Origin: CAYRNY01 sp964425755 | Lineage (GTDB): Bacteria > Chloroflexota > Anaerolineae > Aggregatilineales > Aggregatilineaceae | Reading direction: 5' to 3' | Assembly (NCBI GenBank): GCA_964425755.1 | Contig: CAYRNY010000013.1 | Coordinates: forward strand, 62,001-126,000 | Length of the DNA: 64,000 nt | In this document: in pieces, positions 8,091 through 17,085 of the stretch | How positions within the stretch are numbered: the stretch's first letter is position 1 | Layout of the letters: each line of letters starts with the position of its first letter | Notes under the pieces: model-generated | The model's database searches: none | What the model was told of the DNA's origin: nothing | What the model saw: the letters and a program-made list of their open reading frames with translations, nothing else | Made by a program: the position numbers and the translations under genes

Positions 8091-9911
8091 ATGGGTTTAT
8101 TTGGTGGCCTGCAAGAGGATCGCTACGACCGGCAGTACAGCGATGTGTATTTGTTCCGCCGCCTGGGGACGTACCTCCGCCCGCAGTTGAGACGGCTGGT
8201 GATCCTGTCCATCACCGGGATCGGCGTGTCGGTTATGCAGTCGTTGCTCCCGATCCTGATCGCGGAAGGCGTGGACGCACTGGAGAACAACAAACCGTCG
8301 GATCAGATCGTGCTGCTGGTGGGCGCGTTGTTTCTGACGATCGTGCTGCAATTTGGCATGAACTGGGGCCGGCGTACCTTCACCGTGCGCGTTGTAGCGG
8401 ACCTGGTCAGCCAACTGCGCAAGGATGCGCTGGCGGCTGCCGTTTACCGCGACATGGCGTTTTATGACGAGAACAAGACCGGGAAAATCCTCAGCCGTAT
8501 CACCAACGATACTGAAGACTTCGGCCAGATTCTGATCGTGACCTCGGATATCATCGCGCAGTTGATCCAGGTGTTCATCCTGACCGCCGTGCTGATCAAT
8601 CGCGACGTGTTGCTGACGTTGCTGCTGTTTGTGTTGATGGTGCCGATCGTTGGCGCGGTGATCTGGTTCCGCAAGATCGCGCGCAAGGTGACGCGGCAGG
8701 GCGCGCGCGCGATGGCGATAGTCAACGACACGATTCAGGAGACCGTTACCGGCATTTCGGTCGCCAAGAACTTCCGCCAGGAAGCCGCGATCTATGACGA
8801 GTTTGTCAAGGTCAACGAGCAATCGTACCGCATTAACTGGCGGCGCGGCATGACGCTGGCGAGTGTGTTCCCGGCGCTCAACGCGATGTCGGGGTTTGGC
8901 ACGGCGGTGATCGTGTATCTCGGCGCGCAGGCAGTGACCAACGGCGCGATCGATTTGGGCATCTGGTACCTGTACATCCAGACGGTGGACCGCTTCTGGT
9001 TCCCGCTGATCAACATCGCTTCGTATTGGAGCCAGTTCCAGCAGGCGATGAGCGCGATCGAACGACTCTTCTCCTTGATCGACACGGAAAACACCGTCCA
9101 GCAGACCGGCAACGCCCGGGCGGACGATCTGGCGGGACGGATTGAGTTCGACGACGTGGTGTTCGAATACGATCGCGGCGTGCGCGTGCTGGATCACTTC
9201 GACCTGACGATCGAACCCGGCGAGAATGTGGCCTTCGTGGGGCATACCGGCGCGGGGAAGAGCACGCTCGCCAAGCTGATCATGCGTTTCTACGAATTCC
9301 AGGGTGGCACGATCCGCATTGACGGGCATGATATCCGCAGCTTTGACCTGGCATCGTACCGCAGCCGGTTAGGGTTTGTGCCGCAAGCGCCGTTTTTGTT
9401 CAGCGGCACGATCATGGATAACGTGCGCTTCGGGCGTCCGGACGCCACCGACGCGGAGATCGAGGCGCTGGCGCACAGCATCGGAAACGGCGAGTGGCTG
9501 GAGACGCTGCCGGACGGGTTGCAGAGCAGCGTCGGCGAGCGCGGGTCGCGGTTGAGCATCGGGCAGCGCCAGTTGGTAAGCCTGCTGCGCGTGTTGATCC
9601 AGAAGCCGGCGGTGTTTATTCTGGACGAGGCGACGGCGAGCATCGACACGTTTACCGAAACGCAAATTCAAGAGGCGCTGGAGATGATCCTCGCGCAGTC
9701 CACCTCGATCCTGATCGCGCACCGGCTCAGCACCGTGCGCAGCGCGGACCGCATCATCGTGCTGCGTGAAGGCTCGATCATCGAGGAAGGCAACCACCGC
9801 GAGTTGATGCGCCAGGGCGGGCATTATGCCGAGTTGTACAGCACGTATTTCCGGCACCAGTCGCTTAGCTACGTGGAAAAGGCCCGCGAACACCTGGGGG
9901 GCGGCGTCTAG
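8091..9911 (+). CDS. ABC exporter half-transporter, catalytic partner subunit
   Basis: This 606-residue protein has an N-terminal membrane domain and a C-terminal ATPase. Walker A is GHTGAGKST (384-392) and Walker B is ILDEAT with the catalytic Glu513 present. The signature is altered to LSIGQ (488-492). The altered signature pairs with the degenerate Walker B of the upstream subunit, which leaves one consensus and one degenerate ATP site in the dimer. The start ATG 8091 follows the upstream stop by 5 bases, so the genes form one operon. The stop overlaps the stop of the convergent metalloprotease gene by 4 bases. No substrate-binding protein or regulator is next to it. Confidence 0.9.
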   Translation: MGLFGGLQEDRYDRQYSDVYLFRRLGTYLRPQLRRLVILSITGIGVSVMQSLLPILIAEGVDALENNKPSDQIVLLVGALFLTIVLQFGMNWGRRTFTVRVVADLVSQLRKDALAAAVYRDMAFYDENKTGKILSRITNDTEDFGQILIVTSDIIAQLIQVFILTAVLINRDVLLTLLLFVLMVPIVGAVIWFRKIARKVTRQGARAMAIVNDTIQETVTGISVAKNFRQEAAIYDEFVKVNEQSYRINWRRGMTLASVFPALNAMSGFGTAVIVYLGAQAVTNGAIDLGIWYLYIQTVDRFWFPLINIASYWSQFQQAMSAIERLFSLIDTENTVQQTGNARADDLAGRIEFDDVVFEYDRGVRVLDHFDLTIEPGENVAFVGHTGAGKSTLAKLIMRFYEFQGGTIRIDGHDIRSFDLASYRSRLGFVPQAPFLFSGTIMDNVRFGRPDATDAEIEALAHSIGNGEWLETLPDGLQSSVGERGSRLSIGQRQLVSLLRVLIQKPAVFILDEATASIDTFTETQIQEALEMILAQSTSILIAHRLSTVRSADRIIVLREGSIIEEGNHRELMRQGGHYAELYSTYFRHQSLSYVEKAREHLGGGV

Positions 9912-11047
9912 TAGCTCGTTTCCAGCCAGGTCTTGAAGGCGGTGTCGAGCGCGTCAAACGGCAGGTCAAACGTGGCCTGGGTCGCCGCGTCAAGGTCCAT
10001 GTCGCGCGCCAGCGCCGTGATCCAGGCGTTGCGCGCCGCGCTGCCGTATTCCTCGGTGACGAAGCGCACGAAAGCATAGCTCTGCGGGTAAACGTAGCGC
10101 CAGAGTTCGTGGGGCGTCTCTTCGAAGTCAGCGATCGCGTCCCAGGGGGCCAGCCGGTCGGTCGCAGCCCACAAGGCGACGGTGTTCATGCGTTGCACGC
10201 GGTACGGTTCCGGCCAGTATTCCGACGCGACATATTCTGAGATGCCTTCCGTCAACCACCAGGGATAATTGCCCCGCGTCGTGCCAGCCATCTCAAACGT
10301 CAGGAAGTGCGCCAGTTCGTGGGCCAGCACTGCTGCTGAAGGCGTCTCCCCCGGCAGCACGAGCATTTTCAACGCTTCGCCGGGTTCGTTCCACCCGCTG
10401 AACGGGGGCAGGCTGAGCGCGGTCAGGGCGGCGATATCGTCGGGGTGGTCGTAGAGCTTGATATGCATCACCGTATCCGGCACATAGTCCAGGCTGCCGG
10501 TGGCGTGATCGTAAATCTCCGGCAGCATGGCGATCACGGCCTCTGCTACCGGCTCCATGCCGGGGAAGACGTGGATCAGGAAATGCTCGGTTGTCAGCGT
10601 CTCCCACGCGCCGCCTGCGAAACGCCACTGTCCCTCAGCATCCCGCACGAATAATGCCGGAAATTCAGCCTGCCGGTAGCTGACGTCCGGCGCGTGCGCC
10701 CAGAGCAGCGTCAGGGTGCCGGTGGCCGTGTCGCCCGTGACGCGGATGTAGTCCACCTGTAGCTTGAAGCGATCCAGCGCCGCGCCGGTCGCCCAATCCG
10801 CGATCCAGTACGTATGCTCGCGCCGGAACAACGGGTTGCTGAGATCGACATATTCGAGGTAGGTGGCGCGGTCCTGCGCCAGGATCGCGTCGCGCATCGC
10901 TGCAACAAGCGTCTCGATGGCGGGAACGTCGCCGGGATCGCCGGGCTGGGCAGCGGCGGGTGAAGCGAGCATCGCCAGCGCCAGCAGCGCGATCAGGAGT
11001 GCGGAGAGGACCAACCAGAACCAGACAAAGCGCCGAGGGTGCATCAT
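9908..11047 (-). CDS. Secreted gluzincin-type metalloprotease-like protein (peptidase MA fold)
   Basis: The 379-residue protein starts with a signal peptide (MMHPRRFVWFWLVLSALL, cleavage probably after SPAAA at residues 29-33). An NTF2-like region (about 45-150) precedes a protease domain with the zinc motif HELAH (H243, E244, H247). The third ligand is probably E267 in WWLTEGISEY. That arrangement matches 'peptidase MA-like' exported enzymes that are common in Chloroflexota. ATG 11047 was chosen because GGAG lies 6 bases upstream and the signal peptide begins there; longer forms lack support. It converges on the ABC exporter. Its target is unknown. Confidence 0.8.
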   Translation of the reverse strand: MMHPRRFVWFWLVLSALLIALLALAMLASPAAAQPGDPGDVPAIETLVAAMRDAILAQDRATYLEYVDLSNPLFRREHTYWIADWATGAALDRFKLQVDYIRVTGDTATGTLTLLWAHAPDVSYRQAEFPALFVRDAEGQWRFAGGAWETLTTEHFLIHVFPGMEPVAEAVIAMLPEIYDHATGSLDYVPDTVMHIKLYDHPDDIAALTALSLPPFSGWNEPGEALKMLVLPGETPSAAVLAHELAHFLTFEMAGTTRGNYPWWLTEGISEYVASEYWPEPYRVQRMNTVALWAATDRLAPWDAIADFEETPHELWRYVYPQSYAFVRFVTEEYGSAARNAWITALARDMDLDAATQATFDLPFDALDTAFKTWLETSY

Positions 11048-11319
11048 GTCTTGCTCCATGCGATCATGCGGGGCGGTGTGATTCTGATATACGCAGGTAC
11101 CCACGATTGTTTACAAATCTTCGAACAGATTTGCTGTCCGTACATTTATTAATACGTACCCGGTCGCGTGAAAGTTCCACGTTGTGCGCTGACGCGGGAG
11201 CGGGCTGGTGGCGAACGTTTGCAGCGGGGCGCGTAAAACAATTGTGGCCTGCTCTGGACGAACAAGGGGCACGCACGTAGAATAGCCGGGGCCAGACTGT
11301 CTACCAGGAGAGGTTGCAC

Positions 11320-12621
11320 ATGCCCGAGGCCGTAGCCGTTCAAGCGGCTGAACTCTCGTCCGTCGAACGCGAGCGCGTTTACCGGCGGAATTACGTCTTT
11401 TTCCTGAGCGACTTTGTGTTGTTCACGATCGCGTTGCAGTTAATCGGTCCGACCACTGTCATCCCGGACTTCGTGCGCAAGCTGACCAGTTCGGAGATTC
11501 TGATCGGCGTATCCAGCCAGATGTTTGAAGTCGGCTGGTTGATGCCGCAGTTGTTCGTGGCGCGGCAACTGGTGCGCGTGGAGCGCAAAAAGTGGTGGTT
11601 TGTCGGGCCGAATATTCCCGTGCGGTTGTTGATGTTGGCCTTTGCAGGGGTGGTTGTGTTGCTGGGGCCGGAGCGCAGAGCCGCGATGCTGGCGCTGTTC
11701 CTGGTTTTCTACGCGCTGGCCGCGCTGGGCGATGGGCTGGTCGGTGTGCCCTGGATGGACCTGATTGGCAGCAGCCTGGATAACACGCGCCGCACGCGCA
11801 TGTTTGGTTATGGTACGGCGATCGTCGGCGTCGGGCTGCTGGGGCTTGCGCCACTGGTGCGGTATATCCTGGGGGATAGCGGGCTGGCGTTTCCAAACAA
11901 CTACGCGTTGTTGTTCGCAATGTCTGGCGCGATCTTTCTGATTACGATCCCGATCACAATGTTGATCCGCGAGCTGCCCGGCGGCAAGGCGCAAGCGTCC
12001 GTGCCGACATTGCGCGACTACTTGCCGCTGTTGGGGCAGGTGCTGCGCACGGACCGCCCGTACCGCGCGATGATCACGGCGCGGGTGCTGGCGACGTTAT
12101 ACGCGCTGGCGGGGCCGTTTTACATCGGGTTTGCTACCGAACGGCTTGGTCTGTCCAGCGATGTGGCAGTCAGCAATTTGCTGTTCATGCAGACGCTGGG
12201 CAGCGTGAGCAGCGCGTTGCTGTTCTCGTGGTTGGGGGACCGGCGCAGCCTGCAGTTTATCCGCGCGGCGCTGCTGGTCGGGGTGGCACAGCCGGTGCTG
12301 GCGCTGGTGGCGAGCGCGGCGGGACCGGTGCCGTTGTATGGCGCTTTTTTTGCGGGCGGCGTGGTGTCGGGTATGCTGGGGGTGAGCTTCATCAACTGGG
12401 TGATCGGCTACGCGACGCCGGATCAGCGCCCGGTCTATTCGGGCCTGTTTAACACGCTGTCAGCAGTGGGTTTCATCACCGCGCCGCTGGTGGGTGGTTT
12501 GCTGGTGGAGTTGTTCGGATACGAGGCGGCGTTTATCGCGGCGCTGGTGATGATCGGCAGCGCGCTGTATGTCGCTGTACGTTATGTCCCGGCTCCCCGT
12601 CGCGCACCTGAACCGGCGTGA
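11320..12621 (+). CDS. Major facilitator superfamily permease
   Basis: This 433-residue, highly hydrophobic protein has about 11-12 predicted membrane helices. The first follows RRNYVFFLSDFVLFTIALQL, and a cytoplasmic loop contains RTRMFGYGTAIVG. The distribution of helices, the basic loop SLDNTRRTR and the central hydrophilic break near residues 215-240 fit the MFS fold. ATG 11320 has AGGAGAGG 7 bases upstream; the TTG six bases earlier is less likely. It stands alone between divergent and downstream genes, so the substrate cannot be inferred. Confidence 0.8.
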   Translation: MPEAVAVQAAELSSVERERVYRRNYVFFLSDFVLFTIALQLIGPTTVIPDFVRKLTSSEILIGVSSQMFEVGWLMPQLFVARQLVRVERKKWWFVGPNIPVRLLMLAFAGVVVLLGPERRAAMLALFLVFYALAALGDGLVGVPWMDLIGSSLDNTRRTRMFGYGTAIVGVGLLGLAPLVRYILGDSGLAFPNNYALLFAMSGAIFLITIPITMLIRELPGGKAQASVPTLRDYLPLLGQVLRTDRPYRAMITARVLATLYALAGPFYIGFATERLGLSSDVAVSNLLFMQTLGSVSSALLFSWLGDRRSLQFIRAALLVGVAQPVLALVASAAGPVPLYGAFFAGGVVSGMLGVSFINWVIGYATPDQRPVYSGLFNTLSAVGFITAPLVGGLLVELFGYEAAFIAALVMIGSALYVAVRYVPAPRRAPEPA

Positions 12622-12675
12622 TTCCGCTATACTCTACAAGGACGACATAGCAGTATGATGAGGCAACGATAAGTC

Positions 12676-13386
12676 GTGACAGAACGATTGCAAAAACTGA
12701 TCTCGCAGGCGGGCATTGCATCGCGCCGCGCTGCCGAAGATATGATTCGCCAGGGACGCGTGATGCTCAATGGCCGGCCTGCGCAGTTGGGTGACAAGGC
12801 CGATCTCAGCCGCGATACGGTGACGGTGGACGGCAAACCGCTTCCAGCCCCGGAATTCGTGTACTACCTGCTGAACAAGCCGCGCGGCGTGCTCTGCTCC
12901 AACCGGCGACAGCGCCAGGATAAACGGCGCCTGGTGGTGGAGTTGGTCCCGCACGAGGGGCACATCTATTCCGTCGGGCGGCTGGATGCGGACAGCGAAG
13001 GCTTGATCTTGCTGACCAACGACGGCGAGCTTGCCGACAGGCTGATGCACCCGCGTTACGAGCACAGCAAGACGTATCACGTGCTGGTCGAGGGCACGCC
13101 GTCGCCGCATGTGTTGGACCAGTGGCGTGACGGCGTAGACCTGGACGGCAAGCGTACCGCGCCGGCGAAAGTGCGTGTGCTGTCCGAGAAGCCCGATTCG
13201 ACATGGCTGCAGGTGGTGCTGCGCGAGGGCCGCAAGCGCCAGATCCGGCGCGTGGCGGCATTGCTGGGGCATCCGGTGCGGCGGTTAGTCCGCGAGAAGA
13301 TCGATTTCTTGGAACTCGGCCATTTGAAGCCGGGCGAGTGGCGTGAGCTCACGCCGAAGGAAGTTCGCCGGTTGAAGCAAGGATGA
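12676..13386 (+). CDS. RsuA/RluB/E/F-family rRNA pseudouridine synthase
   Basis: This 236-residue protein has an N-terminal S4 RNA-binding domain (MTERLQKLISQAGIASRRAA, residues 1-50) and a pseudouridine synthase domain. The catalytic Asp104 is in the family motif VGRLDADSEGLILLTNDG. The C-terminal EGRKRQIRRVAALLGHPVRRLVR is also typical. It would isomerise a uridine in 16S or 23S rRNA; the exact site (RsuA versus RluB) cannot be told by eye. GTG 12676 is the start, with GAGG 12 bases upstream. The plsC gene follows on the same strand. Confidence 0.92.
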   Translation: MTERLQKLISQAGIASRRAAEDMIRQGRVMLNGRPAQLGDKADLSRDTVTVDGKPLPAPEFVYYLLNKPRGVLCSNRRQRQDKRRLVVELVPHEGHIYSVGRLDADSEGLILLTNDGELADRLMHPRYEHSKTYHVLVEGTPSPHVLDQWRDGVDLDGKRTAPAKVRVLSEKPDSTWLQVVLREGRKRQIRRVAALLGHPVRRLVREKIDFLELGHLKPGEWRELTPKEVRRLKQG

Positions 13387-13421
13387 CCAACGCGGGAGCA
13401 GGACACAGAGGACAGGACAGC

Positions 13422-14159
13422 ATGAGCACAAGCGAGGCGACAGGCCAGATTCACCCGGTGGTATACCGGCAAGATCAACTCGACCGGCGGCGGCGCTGGT
13501 TGCGCGATATCCTGCTGCGTGGGATCGGGTTCCGGTTGTTGGTAAAGGTGGACGCCAGCGGGACGGAGCACATCCCTGTTAGCGGTCCCACGATCGTCGT
13601 CATGAACCACATCGCCGCGATCGACCCGTTTGTCGTGGCGGGCGTGATCACGAAGCGCTTTTTGGTCCCGATGTCGAAGGTGGAGAATCTGAAACACCCG
13701 CTGGTCGGCGTGATCGGGCGTGTCTGGGGTGTGTACCCGGTGCGGCGCGGCGCGGTTGACCGGCAGGCGCTTGCCAGCACGCTCGAACTGCTGCGCCAGG
13801 GTCGGCTGGTGTTGATCGCCCCGGAAGGCACGCGCAGCCCCGCGATGCAAGAAGCGAAAGATGGCACGACGTATCTTGCCACGAAGGGCGACGCGACGAT
13901 CGTGCCGATTGGACTGGAAGGGACCGACGAGTTCCCCGGTTCGCTGAAGCGACTGCGGCGCGCGCAGGTCACGGTGCGCGTCGGCCCGGCGTTCCGCTTC
14001 CGCACCGAAGGAAGGCGGCGCATCCCGCGTGACGAGCTGCGCCAGATGACGCGCGAGATGATGTGGCAAGTCGCGCAGTTGGTGCCCGAAGCGCGCCGGG
14101 GTGTGTACGGCGACCTGCACAATCTGACGACCAGCACGCTGGAGTTCGTCGATCCCTGA
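13422..14159 (+). CDS. plsC: 1-acyl-sn-glycerol-3-phosphate acyltransferase (PlsC family)
   Basis: This 245-residue protein has the acyltransferase motifs NHIAAIDP (catalytic H63 and D68) and EGTRS (E135-S139), with the intervening motif GVYPVRRG. It acylates lysophosphatidic acid in phospholipid synthesis at the membrane. ATG 13422 was chosen because GAGGACAGG lies directly upstream; an earlier in-frame ATG at 13383 overlaps the preceding stop (ATGA) and cannot be excluded. It is probably co-transcribed with the pseudouridine synthase gene, an arrangement also common in Firmicutes. Confidence 0.88.
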   Translation: MSTSEATGQIHPVVYRQDQLDRRRRWLRDILLRGIGFRLLVKVDASGTEHIPVSGPTIVVMNHIAAIDPFVVAGVITKRFLVPMSKVENLKHPLVGVIGRVWGVYPVRRGAVDRQALASTLELLRQGRLVLIAPEGTRSPAMQEAKDGTTYLATKGDATIVPIGLEGTDEFPGSLKRLRRAQVTVRVGPAFRFRTEGRRRIPRDELRQMTREMMWQVAQLVPEARRGVYGDLHNLTTSTLEFVDP

Positions 14160-14266
14160 GCGGGGTGTCTTGGCTGCGCTTGGAATTACTTGGTGTTAGG
14201 TCGTTGGGGCGGGACGGTCTATAATGGGCGTTACGTATCCTGCAACTATATTAAGGAGTTTGATTA

Positions 14267-15199
14267 ATGACGACTGGACCAAAATATGCCTATTTTGAGG
14301 GGGCGATTGTTCCCATCGAGCAGGCAAAAGTCAGCGTGATGACGCACGCGCTGAACTATGGGACCGGGGCGTTTGGCGGCGTGCGCGCGTACTGGAACGA
14401 CGAAGAAGCGAACCTGTTCATCTTTCGCCCGCTGGATCACTTCAAGCGGGTGTTGAACAGCGGCAAGTTCTTGATGATGGACCTGCCGTACACGCCGGAG
14501 TCGATGCTGGCGATATTGATCGACTTGTTGCGCAAAGAGAATTATCGCGGGCAGGATGTATACATCCGCCCGCTGATTTACAAATCGTCGGAGGGGATCG
14601 GCGTGCGGCTGCACGACCTGGAGTCTGAGTTCACGATGTTCGCGCTGCCGTTCGGCAGCTACATTCAGAACGAAGAGGGCTCGACCGCGACGTTTTCGGC
14701 GTGGCGGCGCATTGACGACAACATGATCCCCGCGCGCGGCAAGATCACCGGGGCGTATGCGAATTCGGCCCTGATCAAGACCGACGCTGTGCTGTCGGGC
14801 TTCGATGAAGGGATCGTGTTAGACCACAACGGTCACATCTCCGAAGGCAGTGCCGAAAACTTCTTCATGGTGCGCGATGGCGTGGTGATCACCCCGCCGC
14901 TGACGGCCAACGTCCTGGAAGGTATCACGCGGCGCACGATCATGCAGGTGCTGCGCGAAGAGATGAACCTTGAAGTGGTCGAGCGCGAGATCGACCGCAC
15001 CGAAGTGTTCATCGCCGAAGAGGCCTTCTTCTGCGGGACGGGCGTGCAGGTGGTTGCGATCACCGAGGTCGATCACCGCAAGGTTGGTGACGGCAAGATG
15101 GGGCCGATAGTCGGACAGTTGCGCAAGATATACTTTGACATCGTGCGCGCCAAAAACCCCAAGTACCGCGATTGGAACGTGCCTGTTTATGACGCTTGA
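14267..15199 (+). CDS. ilvE: Branched-chain amino acid aminotransferase
   Basis: This 310-residue fold-type IV PLP enzyme transfers amino groups between glutamate and the 2-oxo acids of Leu, Ile and Val. The catalytic lysine is K159 in ARGKITGAYANSALIKTDA, the same number as in E. coli IlvE. Other family motifs are SEGSAENFFMV and the N-terminal LNYGTGAFGGVRAY. AGGAG lies 8 bases before the ATG. A TATAAT box (14220-14225) sits about 40 bases upstream with a poor -35. The end overlaps the convergent membrane-protein gene by 13 bases. Confidence 0.94.
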   Translation: MTTGPKYAYFEGAIVPIEQAKVSVMTHALNYGTGAFGGVRAYWNDEEANLFIFRPLDHFKRVLNSGKFLMMDLPYTPESMLAILIDLLRKENYRGQDVYIRPLIYKSSEGIGVRLHDLESEFTMFALPFGSYIQNEEGSTATFSAWRRIDDNMIPARGKITGAYANSALIKTDAVLSGFDEGIVLDHNGHISEGSAENFFMVRDGVVITPPLTANVLEGITRRTIMQVLREEMNLEVVEREIDRTEVFIAEEAFFCGTGVQVVAITEVDHRKVGDGKMGPIVGQLRKIYFDIVRAKNPKYRDWNVPVYDA

Positions 15200-15717
15200 T
15201 GCGCGACGGCAGTGAGCCATCGCTTGCGGCGTAAGGTCGCGTAGGCCAGCGTGAGGATCATGCCTGCGTGCTGCGCGACCACGCCGGTGTTCATGCAGGT
15301 GATTTCTGGCGTGTCCACCTCGCGCTGATCAATGTACCACCGCCCCAGGATATAACCGATCGCGATCAAGCCCAGCAGAATCCCCAGCGCGCGGACTTTA
15401 TCCTCGTCGGTGGAACCGGCGATGATCAAAGGCACAACGAACATGGCGGCGCGAATGATGTATGTTCCGATGAATATCTTCGCGTGGCACGTTTCGGGCG
15501 TGTAACGACCGGAATTCATGAAGTGCCCGAACGCGTAGGTCTTGTCGATGAAGACCGCCAGCAGCACCAGAATGGTCAGCATGGTGTGCAGGGTCGCGCC
15601 GTCCGGCAGCATGATCAACAACACAAGATTCAAGAAAAACAGCACGTACAATATGATATCCCAATGAAGCTGGTCGCTTGGGCCTAAGGCATTGATGATC
15701 TCTTGAACGTTCTCCAT
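15187..15717 (-). CDS. Multi-spanning membrane protein of unknown function
   Basis: I do not recognise this 176-residue protein. It has hydrophobic segments at about 20-41, 44-62, 79-100, 108-127 and 146-162, so four or five membrane helices. Conserved-looking hydrophilic pieces between them are FGHFMNSGRYTPETCHAK and RWYIDQREVDTPEITCMNTG, each with a cysteine and charged residues. GGAGGGATC directly precedes the ATG. It converges on ilvE with a 13-base overlap and has no functional neighbours. No signal peptide or known motif is visible. Confidence 0.65.
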   Translation of the reverse strand: MENVQEIINALGPSDQLHWDIILYVLFFLNLVLLIMLPDGATLHTMLTILVLLAVFIDKTYAFGHFMNSGRYTPETCHAKIFIGTYIIRAAMFVVPLIIAGSTDEDKVRALGILLGLIAIGYILGRWYIDQREVDTPEITCMNTGVVAQHAGMILTLAYATLRRKRWLTAVAHQAS

Positions 15718-16065
15718 CCGATCCCTCCGCGAGGCAACATGCGCCCGGTGTGATTAGGTTGTACCGGGATGATAACAGGGCCGCTGTGTTTGCGGACACA
15801 CGCTATGTGCTATTGTATTCAATCTGTGGCGGAACGCGAACGGTGTGGTGAGGGCTGCGGACCGGCATGAGGCGGCGTTCGCCGTACGCGGTCAGTGCGT
15901 GCGTCCGGCAGTGGCCGGATGCCGGGGATTCTTACATCGTTTTGGTGTATGGCGGGGGGCCGATATGTTAATATGAAGATGATAGGAGCGATCGAATTAA
16001 ACGGCAGATGATGCCTCTTTCGTAGCGTGAGACGCGCGTGGATAGGCAGAGGAGAACGAAAGATC
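15718..16065. other. Intergenic region between divergent membrane-protein and PAC2 genes
   Basis: No gene is seen in these 348 bases. A weak plus-strand promoter candidate for the PAC2 gene is TTTGGT (15941-15946), then 17 bases, then TATGTT (15964-15969). GC-rich short inverted repeats around 15865-15925 are unremarkable. Confidence 0.3.
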
Positions 16066-17016
16066 ATGCCTGAAGCTTTGAAGTTGCTGGAACGACCGGA
16101 AACGCGTCCGATGGTCATGCTGGCCGGGTGGCGGCAGTGGGCGGATGCCGGGTCCATCTCATCGCGTTTGCCGGAATATCTGGTCCAGCAGTCGGATGCG
16201 CGCAAAATCGGGACGCTCGATCCGGATGGATTCTACCTGTTCCAGATTCCCGGCACGCACGACCTGGTGCGCCCGGTGGTGCAGTTCGAGGACGGATATC
16301 CTGCCAGGCTGGAGACTCCGCGCAACGAGTTTTACTACACCGAATCGAACGGGCGCGGCGTGGTGATCTTCGTGGGCGACGAGCCGCATTTTGATGTTGA
16401 GCGTTACGTCGGTGCGCTGCTTGATGCCGTCGAAGAACTCGGTGTTGAGCGCCTTGTGACGTTCGGCGGCGTATACGGCGAGCTGCCTTACGATAAGGAG
16501 CGCACGGTTTCGGCAGTCTACAGCCTGCCGGCGATGAAAACGGAGATCGAAGAGTTGGCCGTGAGCCTGTCGGACTACGGCGGCGGCGCGGCGATCGAGT
16601 CGGTGATCTGCAAGCGGGCCGGCGAGCGCGATATCGCGCATGTCGGATTTTACGCGTTTGTGCCGACGTATAACTTCTCGAACCTGTCGCAGATCGGCAA
16701 TACGATCCAGATCGAGAACGACTTTTCCGCGTGGCTGGGCGTGATGCGCCGCGTGAATTACATGCTCAAGACGCGGTTTGATCTCTCTGAACTGGAACAG
16801 AAGAGCCAGGAATTGCTCGACGCGATGAACGCCAAGGTCGAGCAGTTGGAGAGCGTCGCGCCGCAGTTGGAGATCCGGGAGTATCTCGCGGAGATCGCCA
16901 AGGACTTCAACGAGGTGATCTTCGATCCGCTGGATGATGTGTGGCAGGACGAGATCCGTCGCATTTTTGACGATCCGGACACGCCCGGCGGCGAAGGCGA
17001 CGAGGACGACGCCTGA
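16066..17016 (+). CDS. PAC2-family protein
   Basis: This 316-residue protein belongs to the PAC2 group (similar to archaeal and eukaryotic proteasome-assembly chaperones; bacterial members have no firm role). Features are MVMLAGWRQWADAGSISS at the N-terminus, the core VERLVTFGGVYGELPY, and a helical C-terminus that ends in a very acidic tail (GGEGDEDDA). ATG 16066 has GAGGAG about 12 bases upstream; an upstream GTG (16027) would only add a basic stretch. A strong terminator follows. No proteasome genes are in the window. Confidence 0.8.
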   Translation: MPEALKLLERPETRPMVMLAGWRQWADAGSISSRLPEYLVQQSDARKIGTLDPDGFYLFQIPGTHDLVRPVVQFEDGYPARLETPRNEFYYTESNGRGVVIFVGDEPHFDVERYVGALLDAVEELGVERLVTFGGVYGELPYDKERTVSAVYSLPAMKTEIEELAVSLSDYGGGAAIESVICKRAGERDIAHVGFYAFVPTYNFSNLSQIGNTIQIENDFSAWLGVMRRVNYMLKTRFDLSELEQKSQELLDAMNAKVEQLESVAPQLEIREYLAEIAKDFNEVIFDPLDDVWQDEIRRIFDDPDTPGGEGDEDDA

Positions 17017-17037
17017 TACGGCACAACCGGCATGGTA

Positions 17038-17066
17038 ACGCGGGAGCGCGCGACTCCCGCGTTTTT
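17038..17066 (+). terminator. Rho-independent terminator after the PAC2 gene
   Basis: A perfect 8-bp stem CGCGGGAG (17039-17046)/CTCCCGCG (17054-17061) with a 7-base loop is followed by TTTTT (17062-17066). It lies 22 bases after the PAC2 stop and separates it from the convergent hypE. Confidence 0.9.
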
Positions 17067-17085
17067 GGTTTGGGCGGTCGCCAGC

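Noticed and set aside
8097..9329. 410-codon frame opposite the second ABC subunit
   Set aside because: Shadow frame; composition is that of reversed ABC-transporter codons, and no motif is seen.
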